Made by a program: the position numbers and the translations under genes | Assembly: GCF_963678975.1 (NCBI RefSeq) | Contig: NC_089276.1 | Coordinates: 29,938,472 to 30,002,471, forward strand | Length of the DNA stretch: 64,000 bases | Origin: Dysidea avara | Lineage: Eukaryota; Porifera; Demospongiae; Dictyoceratida; Dysideidae | Direction: 5' to 3' | Notes under the pieces: generated by a model | The model's input: the letters and a program-made list of their open reading frames with translations, nothing else | Told to the model about the DNA's origin: nothing | The model's database searches: none | Shown: positions 1 through 10,062 of the stretch, in pieces | How positions within the stretch are numbered: position 1 is the stretch's first letter | How the letters are laid out: the number at the start of each line of letters is the position of its first letter

Positions 1-393
1 GAGTGAATGTAAGCAGTGGGTTTTAATTAATGCTACATTTGGCAGCTGTCAACAGTGTCAACGCAAAGCAACTACATAGGGTCTACTTCAGAACACTCAG
101 GATTCAGGTGCCACAACATACACCTGTAGAGTCTTTGAGTTACTGAAGTATGTGGATTCCTGTAATCTGAAATCTAACTATTATAACTTTGATATACAGT
201 GGATAATAAATTATCTGAGCTAATGTGTCAGCATAACTTGAAAGTGTGTAAAAAGTCATTCATATAATTACATACAGAATTTTGCTCAATTACTCTAACA
301 GAACATACACCTGGTGTTAAAATACTCTAATATAACAATCATTTTGCCATTCAGATAAAGATAATCAACTCTCCACTGTACTTGCACTACGTA
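1..393. other. no gene seen; AT-rich intergenic DNA
   Basis: No convincing coding potential on either strand. Positions about 288-342 hold two diverged copies of a short motif (ACTCTAATAGAACAGTCAC-like) that recurs across the window beside repeat elements. The stretch ends at A393, directly before the TCAAG head of the first repeat A copy. Confidence 0.5.
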
Positions 394-774
394 TCAAGAC
401 ACACGATAGTGTGTCGTGCGGCCCAAGAAGCCGGCGCGCCACACCAACAGGAAGAAAGAAAACGCACTTTTCACACCTATGTAGCTCTGTGATCCCTTAT
501 CCGATTGGAACCAAATTTGCTACAGACGTGCCGGCCAGTTATGGGAGTCTACATACCAAATTTGAAGAAAATCGGTCCAGCCATTTCCGAGATACGAGCG
601 AACAAAATTTCGTTTTAATTTCTTCGTTTTTTTCTTCGTCTTCTTCATTTCGCACACTTCGCAAAATCTGCCATAAAACACGAATGCGTACTCGGATTGG
701 GCTGAAATTTGGCACACTTGAAGGGCTCATTAAGGCGGATCTCAGTACCAACTTTGGTAGGAATCCGATGAACA
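394..774 (+). repeat. repeat A, copy 1 (head plus first part of body)
   Basis: Starts with TCAAG followed by a perfect 7-bp hairpin (GACACAC, loop GATA, GTGTGTC at 398-415) and a GC-rich GGCCC/GCCGGC segment. The next ~330 bp match copies starting near 2499, 4763 and 35080. Homology ends near 774, where copy 2 continues into a further conserved part. The open frame through it (411-848) is shared loosely between copies but has no recognisable domain and is not treated as a gene. Confidence 0.75.
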
Positions 775-831
775 GAGCCGTATTCTTACTGATTAGAACA
801 ATTTTTTTTTGTTTTTGTGTTGTTAAAACGT

Positions 832-891
832 GTTCATCAACTTTATAATCAAGACACACGGTAGTGTGTCGTGATTATAAAGTTGATGAAC
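832..891. repeat. 28-bp-arm near-perfect palindrome
   Basis: Arms 832-859 and 864-891 are reverse complements with a single mismatch, around a 4-base loop GGTA. The centre is the repeat A head hairpin (GACACAC/GTGTGTC). The outer 18 bases of the right arm are the first bases of the retrotransposon insert that begins at 874, so the insert's 5' end is mirrored on the other side of the target hairpin. Confidence 0.85.
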
Positions 892-2187
892 GGCTCATGG
901 ACAACGGCTCATAGTGTGACAACGGCTCATGGACTATTAAGCCGTTGGCTGTATGTAACACGTACAGTCCCTGATACATCTTCTAGTTTCCAGTCACTCG
1001 AGAAAGCCTTATTGACAAAGTTTATTCCAGCCTTGACTGCCCTTGACCCTCCTGGTGCTCTTCAACGTTCACTCTTTGCCCTTCCAACTAGATTTGGTGG
1101 TCTAGGCATTGTTGCACCTGATTCTTTATCATCTATTGAGTTTTCTGCTTCAATATATGTCACAGCACCCTTACGATCACTCATTTTATCACAGAATTTT
1201 GGCTATACTGCCGATACTCGTTGTAGTCTGTACTCCCGTAAGGTTGAAATTAAACAATCCAAGACTATCAATTTGTCCACTCTTTCTAAGGAACTGTTCT
1301 CTAAGCTTACTCCCACTCTTCAGAGGGCTGTTACTTTAGCACAGGAAAAGGGTGCTTCTAGCTGGCTTACTGCCCTACCTGTGCAGGAACATGGTTTCTC
1401 CCTACACAAGACTGCCTTTCAAGATGCCCTTGCTTTGAGGTATGGCTGGATGCCCTCTCGTACACCTTCCCACTGTGCGTGTGGTACCAACTTTTCTGTT
1501 GATCATGCCCTATCTTGTCCAAAGGGTGGATTCCCTTCAATACGCCACAACGAAGTGAGGGATATCACAGCTGAATTGTTATCTGAAGTGTGCCATGATG
1601 TGGAGGTTGAGCCTCATCTGCAACCTCTAAGTGATGAAAGATTTCAACAGAAGACAGCCAACACTCAGGATGGCGCATGCTTGGACATTGCCATGAATGG
1701 ATTTTGGGGTGGTTGTTATGAAAAATGTTATACGGACGTCAGAGTTTTTAACCCACTTGCACCATCCAACAGTGGAACCACCCTTCAGTCATGTTACAGG
1801 AAACACGAAATAACAAAGAAGAGAGCTTATGAGTTGCGAATCTGTGAAGTGGAACACAGTTCTTTTACCCCTCTAGTGTTCTCTGCTTCCGGGGGAATGG
1901 GCCATGAAGCCAGTGTTTTTTACAAGCGATTGGCGAGTTTATTGTCTGACAAATGGAATGACCCTTATGCCACAGTACTAGGATTGATTAGATGTAGATT
2001 GTCATTTTGTTTACTGCGTTCAGCAATCCAATGCATTAGAGGAGCACGATCTTCACAAGGTCGTTACATCAAAAGTGCTCCTGTGGCCTTGGTGCAATCA
2101 GAGACTCAGTTTTTGATTTAATTGTTTAACTGTTTATTTGTATGTTCTAATCTTATTTTCTTTATATCTTCAAAAAAAAAAAAAAAA
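874..2187 (+). mobile_element. 5'-truncated RLE-type non-LTR retrotransposon insertion
   Basis: The insert ends in a 16-A tail (2172-2187) and is bounded by a 10-bp imperfect target duplication, GTGTGTCGTG (864-873) and GTGTGTCATG (2188-2197). The target is the hairpin head of a repeat A copy, which resumes at 2188. The body encodes only the C-terminal part of a reverse-transcriptase polyprotein. Near the 5' end a motif around CGGCTCATGG occurs three times (889-935), possibly a junction artefact of reverse transcription. Confidence 0.8.
886..2121 (+). pseudogene. C-terminal fragment of RLE retrotransposon polyprotein
   Basis: This open frame of about 411 codons looks like the end of a retrotransposon polyprotein: a post-RT region (GLLSRW...RTVPD, then LPTRFGGLGIV), a zinc-knuckle-like motif CACG...DHALSC near residues 197-211, an RHN motif at about 220, and an endonuclease-like core with LD (D267) and TDV (D284) followed by a conserved E/K-rich stretch. 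Order and spacing (CCHC, then K/RHN, then PD...D) are what is known for the restriction-enzyme-like endonuclease of R2/NeSL/CRE-type elements. The reverse transcriptase itself is missing, so the copy cannot move by itself. The ATG at 886 is simply the first available; homology begins near 922. The exact clade is not certain. Confidence 0.7.
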
Positions 2188-2215
2188 GTGTGTCATGCGG
2201 CCCAAGAGGCCGGCG

Positions 2216-2498
2216 GGGATTTACTAAGTTCACTCGATTCCATGCCACCAGGGTATCACTCTTTTCACCCTATTTCATAACCCTACAGAACTTAGACAAA
2301 AAACCGACGGTGAACCAAAAAGGCGAAAAAAAAGTGCAATATTGACTTGAGGGGGATCGAACCCAGGATCCCAGTGTGATGGTCCAGTGTGCTACCGATT
2401 ATGCTACCGCTGCTAGCTCCCTTGATTCCCTTCTTTTGTATTTTATAAATGTGATGTGACATACCGGGGCATCCAATCGAGTGAACTTAGCGAATCCC
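2216..2498. mobile_element. 283-bp TIR element (MITE) carrying a tRNA-like core
   Basis: Terminal inverted repeats of 29 bp (2216-2244 and 2470-2498) match at 25 positions; both contain CTAAGTTCACTCGATT or its complement. The element splits repeat A copy 2 inside its GC-rich head: both flanks carry GCCGGCG, consistent with a target duplication although a two-base offset leaves this unsure. There is no internal coding frame. Confidence 0.7.
2349..2421 (-). other. tRNA-derived sequence with a B box
   Basis: On the minus strand the segment has a perfect B-box core, GGTTCGATCCC, and an upstream TAGC-N-GGTAGC stretch resembling a D arm/A box, at tRNA-like spacing. The acceptor ends do not pair and the anticodon stem is broken, so this is not a functional tRNA gene. 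It is better read as a tRNA-derived, SINE-like core inside the surrounding TIR element. Confidence 0.35.
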
Positions 2499-3240
2499 AA
2501 GCCGGCGTGCCACCCGTGAGTATATTAACAGGAAGAAAGAAAACGCAATTTTCACACCTATGTAGCTCTGTGATCCCTAATCCGATTGGAACCAAATTTG
2601 CTAGAGAGGTGTCGGCCAGCAAGGGGAGTCTACACACCAAATTCGAAGAAAATCGCTCCAGCTATTTCCGAGATACGAGCGAACAAAGTTTCGTTTTAAT
2701 TTCTTCGTTTTTTTTCCCTTCATTTCGAACACTTCGCAAAATCCGCCATACAACACGAATGCGTGCTCGGATTGAGCTGAAATTTGGCACACTTAAAGGG
2801 CTCATTAAGGCGGATCTCAGTACCAACGTTGGTAGGAATCCGATGAAGATTCACGGAGTTATGACCGATTATTTGCGTAAAATAAGGTCGAAGGTCTGTC
2901 ACGCCTACAGGGTAAACTCCTTTGAGGAATCAGTTAAAAATTGCTATGCAGATGGAAAAACCATCGTAGGAGTGCCTTTTTGTGGTTTGAAAGGAATCGG
3001 GATAAAGACCATGGAGATATGACACAAAACCCGACCTGTGTCAAAATTACGCGATCGATTTTTATGAATAAAAATACTATTAGTTTTCGTGTCTATCAGG
3101 CAAACCGCTTAGAGCAATGAGCTGAAAATCAGTATGTAGCTGGAATAATCATCATAGAAAGTCCTTGCAGTAGTACAGAAGAATCGGTTTACAAACCACT
3201 GAGTTATGATTCGAAAGGCAACTACGTGTAGCAATGCGAG
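2499..3240 (+). repeat. repeat A, copy 2 (body)
   Basis: Resumes repeat A after two nested insertions (head at 849-873 and 2188-2215). It is the most complete body: GGAAGAAAGAAAACGC, a ~330-bp block shared with copies 1 and 3, then a second block (about 2850-3230) shared with copies 3 and 4. It ends with GAGATCGAGATACTCTAATA, which leads into the 31-bp satellite. Frames are open for up to 188 codons but carry no known domain. Confidence 0.75.
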
Positions 3241-3321
3241 ATCGAGATACTCTAATAGAACAGTCACCCTAATAAAGCATTCAGCTGCATTTATAATTTA
3301 CTCAATTATATTACATTGCAA

Positions 3322-4460
3322 GTTATTCTGTAGGGAATTCAGCTACAAACAAGTCACCCTGTAGTCAGATCAGCCAGAAGAAGGTACCTAATAGAGAATT
3401 CAGCTACAAAGAAACCATCATGTAGAGAGTTCAGCTCAAACAAATTGCCCTATAGAGAGTTCAGTTACAAAGAAACAATCATGCAAAGAGTTCAGCTGCT
3501 AACAAATCACCCAGTAGAAAGTTCCGCTATGAACAGATCACACTGTAGAGAGTTCAGTTAGAAACAAGTCATCTTGTAGAGAGATCAGCTAGAAGAAGTC
3601 ACCTTGTAGAGAGTTCAGCTACAAGGAAACCACCATGTAAGAGAGTTCAGCTGCAAACAAATCACCTGTAGAGAGTTCAGCTAGGAACAAGTCACCCTGT
3701 ACAGAGATCAGCTAGAAACAAGTCACCCTGTAGAGAATTCAGCTACAAACAAATCACCCTGTAGAAAGATCAGCTAGAAGAAGTTACCTTGTAGAGAGTT
3801 TCAGCTAGAAACAAGTCACCCTGTAGAGAGATCAGCTAGAAACAAGTCACCCTGTAGAGTAGGGCTGTGAATCGGTTATGCAATAATCGGTTAATCAATC
3901 GGTTATTGTTGAGGGTGATTGATAATCGGGCTATCTATGCAACAACCAATTGTGCAATTGGATCACATGACACAGAATTGTTTACAGTTTTGGTCATAAA
4001 ATGTACACTAAAGTGAGTGAGGAGGCTATTTATTATGTGCTTGCTAGGGATTACACATCACAAAGCTGCTCTTTCCCTTTACTTCTTTTGTCACACAGCA
4101 CATTTGATTAAGAAAACACTGTTAAAATACAAAATTACATTGAAAAATGTAAAATAAATATTAAGCCAATTAATCGGTTAATCAATCGGTTATAAGGAGC
4201 CAATAATCGGTTATGTACATCTGGCCCAGGTCACAGCTCTACTGTAGAGAGTTCAGCTAGAAGAAGTTACATTGTAGATAGTTCAGCTACAAAGAAACTA
4301 CCATGTAGAGAGTTCAGCTGCAAACAAATCGCCCTGTAGAAAATTCAGCTACAAACAAACCACCCTGTAGAGAGTTCAGCTACAAACAAGTCATCCGGTA
4401 GAGAGATCAGCTAGAAGGATAACCTTGTAGAGAGGTCAGCTACAAAGAAATTACCCTGCT
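3322..4460 (+). repeat. 31-bp satellite array 1a
   Basis: Tandem units of about 31 bp built on GTAGAGAGTTCAGCTACAAA then CAAATCACCCT. Variants differ in the middle (CTAGAAGAAGTCACCTT, CTAGAAACAAGTCACCCT, CTACAAAGAAACCACCAT). A 382-bp hAT-like element interrupts it at 3860-4241. The array follows repeat A copy 2 directly and seems to be its 3' part. Confidence 0.9.
3860..4241. mobile_element. hAT-like MITE nested in the satellite
   Basis: Termini TAGGGCTGTGA and TCACAGCTCTA form an 11-bp inverted repeat with one mismatch. The 8-bp target duplication CTGTAGAG sits at 3852-3859 and 4242-4249; 8 bp is the hAT length, although this octamer also occurs in every satellite unit. Subterminal regions repeat AATCGGTTA several times in both orientations, as expected for transposase-binding repeats. 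No coding frame. Confidence 0.8.
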
Positions 4461-4762
4461 TCATCTTTTCTTCTTCCTGTGGTAAAGAAAAAATGATAGG
4501 TTAAAAAAAGCCCTAAAGCTGGCCTATGGGGTATACAAATACAAAAAGAAGTGAAATCTAATCCAAAACAGCCAAGCTGTAAAAAAAGTGCGGCCCTCAG
4601 ACAGGCTATGGTGAAAAAAGATGTGAAATCCAAGGTGGCGGCCAAGAAATGGCTGTGATGGTAGGTTAATGGTAAAAATTTTAATAATGACAATTCAGGT
4701 GAATTTTGTGCCAAGACCAAGCGGCACCAAATTGACCTGAATTGTCATTATTAAAATATTTA
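4461..4762. repeat. foldback element F, copy 1 (right arm truncated)
   Basis: Left arm (4461-4714) contains CAGCCAAGCTGTAAAAAAAG and AAGGTGGCGGCCAAGAAATG, then the arm tip ending TTTTGTGCC. The right arm is only about 40 bp long before the sequence switches at 4763 to repeat A. Fuller copies lie at 20088-20515 and 38360-38800. All three are near a satellite array. Confidence 0.75.
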
Positions 4763-5300
4763 CATAAAACACGAATGCGTACTCGGATAGGGCTGAAATT
4801 TGGCACACTTGAAGGGCTCATTAAGGCGGATCTCAGTACCAACTTTGGTAGGAATCCGATGAACATACACGGAGTTATGACCGATAATTTTTTTTTTTTT
4901 TTTTTTTTAAGTTATGACCGATTATGTGCGTAAAATAAGGTCGAAGGTCTGTCACGCCTACAGGGTAAACCCTTTGGAGGAATGAGTTGAAAATTTATAT
5001 GTAGATGGAGTAACCATCGTAGGAGTGCCTTTTTGTGGTTTGAAAGGAATTGAGATAAAGACCATGGAGATATGACACAAAACCCAACCTGTGTCAAAAT
5101 TACGCGATCGATTTTTATGAATAAAAAAACTATTAGTTTTCACATCTACCAGGCAAACCGCTTAGAGCAACGAGCTGAAAATCAGTGTGTAGCTAGAATA
5201 ATCATCATAGAAAGTCCTTGCAGTAGTACAGAAGAATTGGAATACAAACCACTGAGTTATGATTCGAAAGGCAATTACGTATAGCAAATGCGAGATCGAG
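4763..5300 (+). repeat. repeat A, copy 3 (head missing)
   Basis: Joins foldback element F at CATAAAACACGAATGCGT and then matches copy 2 through to the ACTCTAATAGAACAGTCACC leader of the next satellite array. A run of 19 T (4889-4907), followed by a short duplication of GTTATGACCGAT, interrupts it. The 5' third, including the hairpin head, is missing. Confidence 0.75.
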
Positions 5301-5309
5301 ATACTCTAA

Positions 5310-7405
5310 TAGAACAGTCACCCTAATAGAGCATTCAGCTACGTTTATAACTTACTCCATTATAGAATTATATTACATTGCAGGATATTCGGTACGGAAT
5401 TCAGCTACAAACAGTTAATCTGATAGACAATTCAGCTACATGCAAGTCACCCTGTAGAGAGTTCATCTAGAAACAAGTCACCCTGTATCAGCTAGAAGAA
5501 GTCACCTTGTAGAGAGTTCAGCTACAAAGAAACCATCATGTAGAGAGTTCAGCTGCAAACAAATCACCCTGTAGAGAACTCAGCTACAAACAAACATGCC
5601 CTGTAAAAAGATCAGCTAGAAGAAGTTACCTTGTAGAGAGTTCAGCTACAAAGAAACCACCATGTAGAGAGTTAAGCTGCAAACAAATCACCCAGTAGAA
5701 AGTTCAGCTATAAACAGATCACCCTGTTGAGAGTTCAGTTAGAAACAAGTCATCCTGTAGAGAGATCAGCTAGAAGTATCACCTTGTAGAAAGTTCAGCT
5801 ACAAACAAATCACCTGTAGAGAGTTCAGCTACAAACAAATCACCCTGTAGAGAGATCAGCTAGAAGAAGTCACCTTGTAGAGAGTTCAGCTATAAAGAAA
5901 CCACCATGTAGAGAGTTCAGCTGCAAACAAATCCCCTGTAGAGAGTTCAGCTAGAAACAAGTCACCCTGTAGAGAGATCAGCTAGAAACAAGTCACCCTG
6001 TAGAGAGTTCAGCTAGAAGAAGTCACATTGTAGAGAGTTCAGCTACAAAGAAACTACCATGTAGAGAGTTCAGCTGCAAACAAATCACCCTGTAGAGAAC
6101 TCAGATACAAACAAATCGCCCTGTAGAAAGATCAGCTAGAAGAAGTTACCTTATAGGGAGTTCAGCTACGAACAGATCACCCTGTAGAGAGTTCAGCTAC
6201 AAACAAATCACCCTGTAGAGAGTTCAGTTACAAAGAAACCACCATGTAGAGAGTTCAGCTGCAAAAAAAATCAATCACTCTGTAGAGAGTTCAGCTAGAA
6301 GAAGTCACCTTGTAGAGAGTTCAGCTGCAAATAAATCACCCTGTAGAGAATTCAGCTACAAACAAATCCCCTGTAGAAAGATCAGCTAGAAGAAGTTACC
6401 TTGTAGAGAGTTCAGCTACAAAGAAATCACCATGTAGAGAGTTCAGCTGCAAACAAATCACCTGTAGAGAGTTCAGCTAGAAACAAGTCACCCTGTAGAG
6501 AGATCAGCTAGAAACAAGTCACCCTGTAGAGAGTTCAGCTAGAAGAAGTCACATTGTAGAGAGTTCAGCTACAATGAAACTCCCATGTAGAGAGTTCAGC
6601 TGCAAACAAATCACCCTGTAGAGAATTCAGCTACAAACAGATATGCCCTGTAAAAAGATCAGCTAGAAGAAGTTACCTTGTAGAGAGTTCAGCTACAACG
6701 AAACCACCATGTAGAGAGTTCAGCTACAAACAAATCACCTGTAGAGAGTTCAGCTAGAAACAAGTCACCCTGTAGAGAGATCAGCTAGAAACAAGTCACC
6801 TAGTAGAGAGTTCAGCTAGAAGAAGTCACACTGTAGAGAGTTCAGCTACAAAGAAACTGCCATGTAGAGAGTTCAACTGCAAACAAATCACCCTGTAGAA
6901 AGTTCAGCTATGAACAGATCACCCTGTAGAGAGATCAGCTAGAAACAGGTCACCCTGTAGAGAGTTCAGCTAGAAGAAATTACCTTGTAGAGAGTTAAGC
7001 TACAAAGAAACCACCATGTAGAGAGTTCAGCTGCAAACAAATCATCCAGTAGACAGTTCAGCTATGAACAGATCACCCTGTTGAGAGTTCAGTTAGAAAC
7101 AAGTCATCCTGTTGAGAGATCACCTAGAAGTATCACCTTGTAGAGAGTTCAGCTATAAACAAATCACCTGTAGAGAGTTCAGCTACAAACAAATCACCCT
7201 GTAGAGAGATCAGCTAGAAGAAGTCACATTGTAGAGAGTTCAGCTATAAAGAAACCACCATGTAGAGAATTCAGCTACAAACAAATCGCCCTGTAGAAAG
7301 ATCAGCTAGAAGAAGTTACCTTGTAGGGATTTCAGCTACAAACAAATCACCCTGTAGAGATTTCAGCTACAAAGAAATCATCATGTAGAGAGTTCAGCTG
7401 TGTTC
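5310..7405 (+). repeat. 31-bp satellite array 1b with higher-order pattern
   Basis: About 2.1 kb of the same 31-bp unit. A non-satellite leader of about 75 bp (5335-5410, containing CATTATAGAATTATATTACA) precedes it and is also present at the inverted array near 22.1 kb. Variants come in a recurring order: the GATCAGCTAGAAGAAGTTAC type recurs at 6131, 6381 and 6658, so blocks of 8-9 units were amplified together. The array ends at GAGTTCAGCTGTG. Confidence 0.9.
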
Positions 7406-8193
7406 ATAATATTTGTATGGTGAACAAACTGTGAACTACTGATTGTAGCAATGGCATGTATGTAGCTATGGTTACTGCTTTTGCATCTTTAATTCTATAT
7501 GTACTTGTGTAAAAACTTAATACAGTACATGTATCCTTTTAACTCTGTATAGCTCTTCCAAACACTATTAAATTGATGCAGGCTCTACATTATTAGTTTT
7601 CACAGCACAACTAGTGCTTCAATACAGTATTGAAACAACTAATTCAAAAAGCACCCTAAACTGAGGCAAAACTGACCACAAACCTATAACTTTAATGACC
7701 AGTTCAATGCTATTCAGTATTTGCCTGTGATCAGCGTTTGTTTGAGCTAAGTAAAGTTTGGACTATTAGTTGCAACACAAAAATAGACTGAATTAATGTT
7801 TTTTTAATGTGAATTATAGTTGTGTTTAAACTTAGGATCATGTGAATAGAACAATAGAACAATAGAGGAGTTGGATGGATTCCTATGTGCTTTGTTACTG
7901 TAATGATGTAAGTGTCCAGTATAACTGAGGTCGATAGATTGCTATTCATACATAACTGCGGTCTGAGAAAGTTTTGAAATGCCAACCTAGCTACATGGTA
8001 TATGGCTGCATGGAAGGAAGCAAGAATTCAATTAACTGTATGAATAGCGTTGTAACAAATGAATTCATAATTTCCTTGTAAAATCCTAATTTTTCCTTGT
8101 ACTTGTTTGTTTGTTTACTTTTTTGTGATATAATCATGACTGGTGAAGCTGTGCATGTCCCATCAAAAGAAAGAATGGTATAATTTAATATCT
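7406..8193. other. no gene seen
   Basis: AT-rich DNA with only short random frames. If the kinase exon at 9142-10062 continues downstream on the minus strand, a further exon could lie here or in repeat B, but I found no domain-bearing frame. Confidence 0.4.
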
Positions 8194-8298
<105 letters not shown>

Positions 8299-8760
8299 AT
8301 GACCATTTATTATTGAAAAGTGAAGTGGCCAATACACTTCACTTTCAGTCCTGTTACACAACATTGCAAAATAAGAACTGTACAAAAAGCGCTTCTGCAG
8401 TCAATCCAGTTACTGCATAAAATATGGACAATTGCATGATAGCCTGCAGAGGGAAGCCATAAGCACTATTGTAAATTGACATTTTTCACTGTCAGCAAAA
8501 AGAAATGGACACAAGGATGACTGTGACGAAGGTATGTAAATTTATTCAATCTATTGGAAGCATTTCAGGTCACACAGAAAGTATTTTTTGGGCTTGATTA
8601 AACCTACCAAAGCACCATGAAGGTATTGTGAGGCTGGTTTCTGGTTCATTATTGCTTGTGAGAATGTACAAACCTCCATGATCCTTAATACACAGAATTG
8701 CTGAAAACTTGGCACAGTATAGGCATTCAAAATGGTAAATTAGTGTGGTTACACGCATGC
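8299..8760 (-). repeat. interspersed repeat B, copy 1
   Basis: Contains GAAGTGGCCAATACACTTCA, CAGTCAATCCAGTTACTGC and GGAAGCATTTCAGG..., all of which recur in other repeat B copies (17755-18310, 18860-19590, 42478-43325, 47395-48500, 48940-49210, 49915-50880). No open frame is conserved between copies. DNA from 8761 to 9141 holds nothing recognisable. Confidence 0.65.
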
Positions 8761-9141
8761 CAAAATGGGACTGACTGGACTAGAACTCGTACTCTATTAG
8801 TGGGTGTGGCTCCACGTAAGCTTGCAGAGAGCAGCAGACATGAATTCGTGTACAGCCATTGATAAATGAACAAGTATGCCTACAGACAGCAAATAATCAG
8901 TGTGGCCATGAAAGAAATTGGAGCACAGATATTCCAGTAGGCGTCTATGGAAGCAGGGCACGAATATTCTTTAAAGCGAATCAGTACAGCATCGTACTTA
9001 CGCCATTCACCAATTTTTCAGTGAGAGCATTTCACCAAATTAAAATTTCGCTAACTACAATTTTATAGCAAATTGCCAAATATTAGTTTCGTCAATATTT
9101 GTTGTCATACGGTATTATGTAACAAATAAACAAGCACATAC

Positions 9142-10062
9142 CATTTTTAATGGGTTGAGATGGGTAGCTATTATATTCTCTATAGCAGGACGCTTTGAAG
9201 GATCATCATCCAAACAAGATTCTACCAATGGTTTCAACACTTCCAATTCTCCTGTCATTTTATCCAGGTAGCTTTGCCGACGTTCGACCTCTGTGAAGGC
9301 AACAAGCTTTCTGGTTGTAGGATCCATCTTTTTTATGTCTGCAGGAGTTGGCCATTCATGGGTAGAAACATATAGCACATTTCCTCCAAATGAGAATACA
9401 TCTAATGGAACTCCATAGATAGGCCTTTCTGCAGTAGCTTCCGGGGGCATGAATGCTGCTGTTCCAGGTGCCTTTGTCAGGGTGTTTTTGTCATCAGCTT
9501 TAATCAGCTTGGAAACACCAAGATCTCCAAGTTTTGCAACTAAGACTGCACCAGGTTTGGTAGAGCCCTGTAGTAAAATGTTATTAGGTGATAAATCTCG
9601 ATGGACCACTGGTGGCTGTCGTGAATGAAGATAACTGAGACCTCGAGCAATGTCAAGAAGTATGGAAATTTTTGTTGAGAAGGTAACTTCCATTGAAGAT
9701 TTCCTTTCAATGTATTTAGTCAAATTTTCATCCATCATCTCCATAACCAAGACAGGAACTTGTGAATTTATATGATCATAACAGATACCCAGAAACTTTA
9801 CAATATTTTTGTGGTGAAGGATGCTGCAGTGTGCACACTCACGACGAAAGTTATTCAGTATACCTTTCTCACTTTCTGGTAAACCGCCAGCCTCAACTAG
9901 CAGCAATGGATGTATTTTCTTGGCAGCGTAAATTTTGCCGTTATATTGGGCCTTGTAAACTACTCCATAAGCACCACACCCTAACAGGCTGTTCTGCATG
10001 TGCTTGACTCCTTTAAGAATTACCAAACTTGTGCACTCGCTTCCCTGCCAACAACTTGCCAT
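9142..10062 (-). CDS. TKL-type serine/threonine kinase domain, single exon
   Basis: A complete protein kinase domain of 307 codons. Visible motifs: glycine loop GCGAYG at residues 28-33, ATP-binding Lys48 (AAKK), HRDLSPNN with D156, DLG (D180) in place of DFG, GTAAFMPPEA activation-segment end, DVFSFGG at 221, and a late TEVERRQSYLDKM signature shared with the kinase at 33454-34395. All catalytic residues are present, so it is probably active on Ser/Thr. The start is the ATG of MASCWQ; the frame is open 38 codons further upstream but that part is not kinase-like. The frame runs 27 bp past a good donor (ATG|GTATGT) at 9142/9141, so more exons are likely downstream, though none was found. It may be a tandem relative of gene A's first exon. 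Confidence 0.85.

Noticed and set aside
411-848. Long frames in repeat A copies (also 2456-3022, 4742-4933, 35173-35726) as genes
   Set aside because: They occur only in repeat copies, differ in start and end between copies, contain low-complexity runs and show no domain.
2349-2421. Functional tRNA gene
   Set aside because: B box is present but acceptor and anticodon stems do not pair; reported only as tRNA-derived sequence.
3322-7405. CRISPR array (31-bp repeats)
   Set aside because: Units are contiguous tandem copies with no unique spacers, in a eukaryotic context with introns; this is a satellite.
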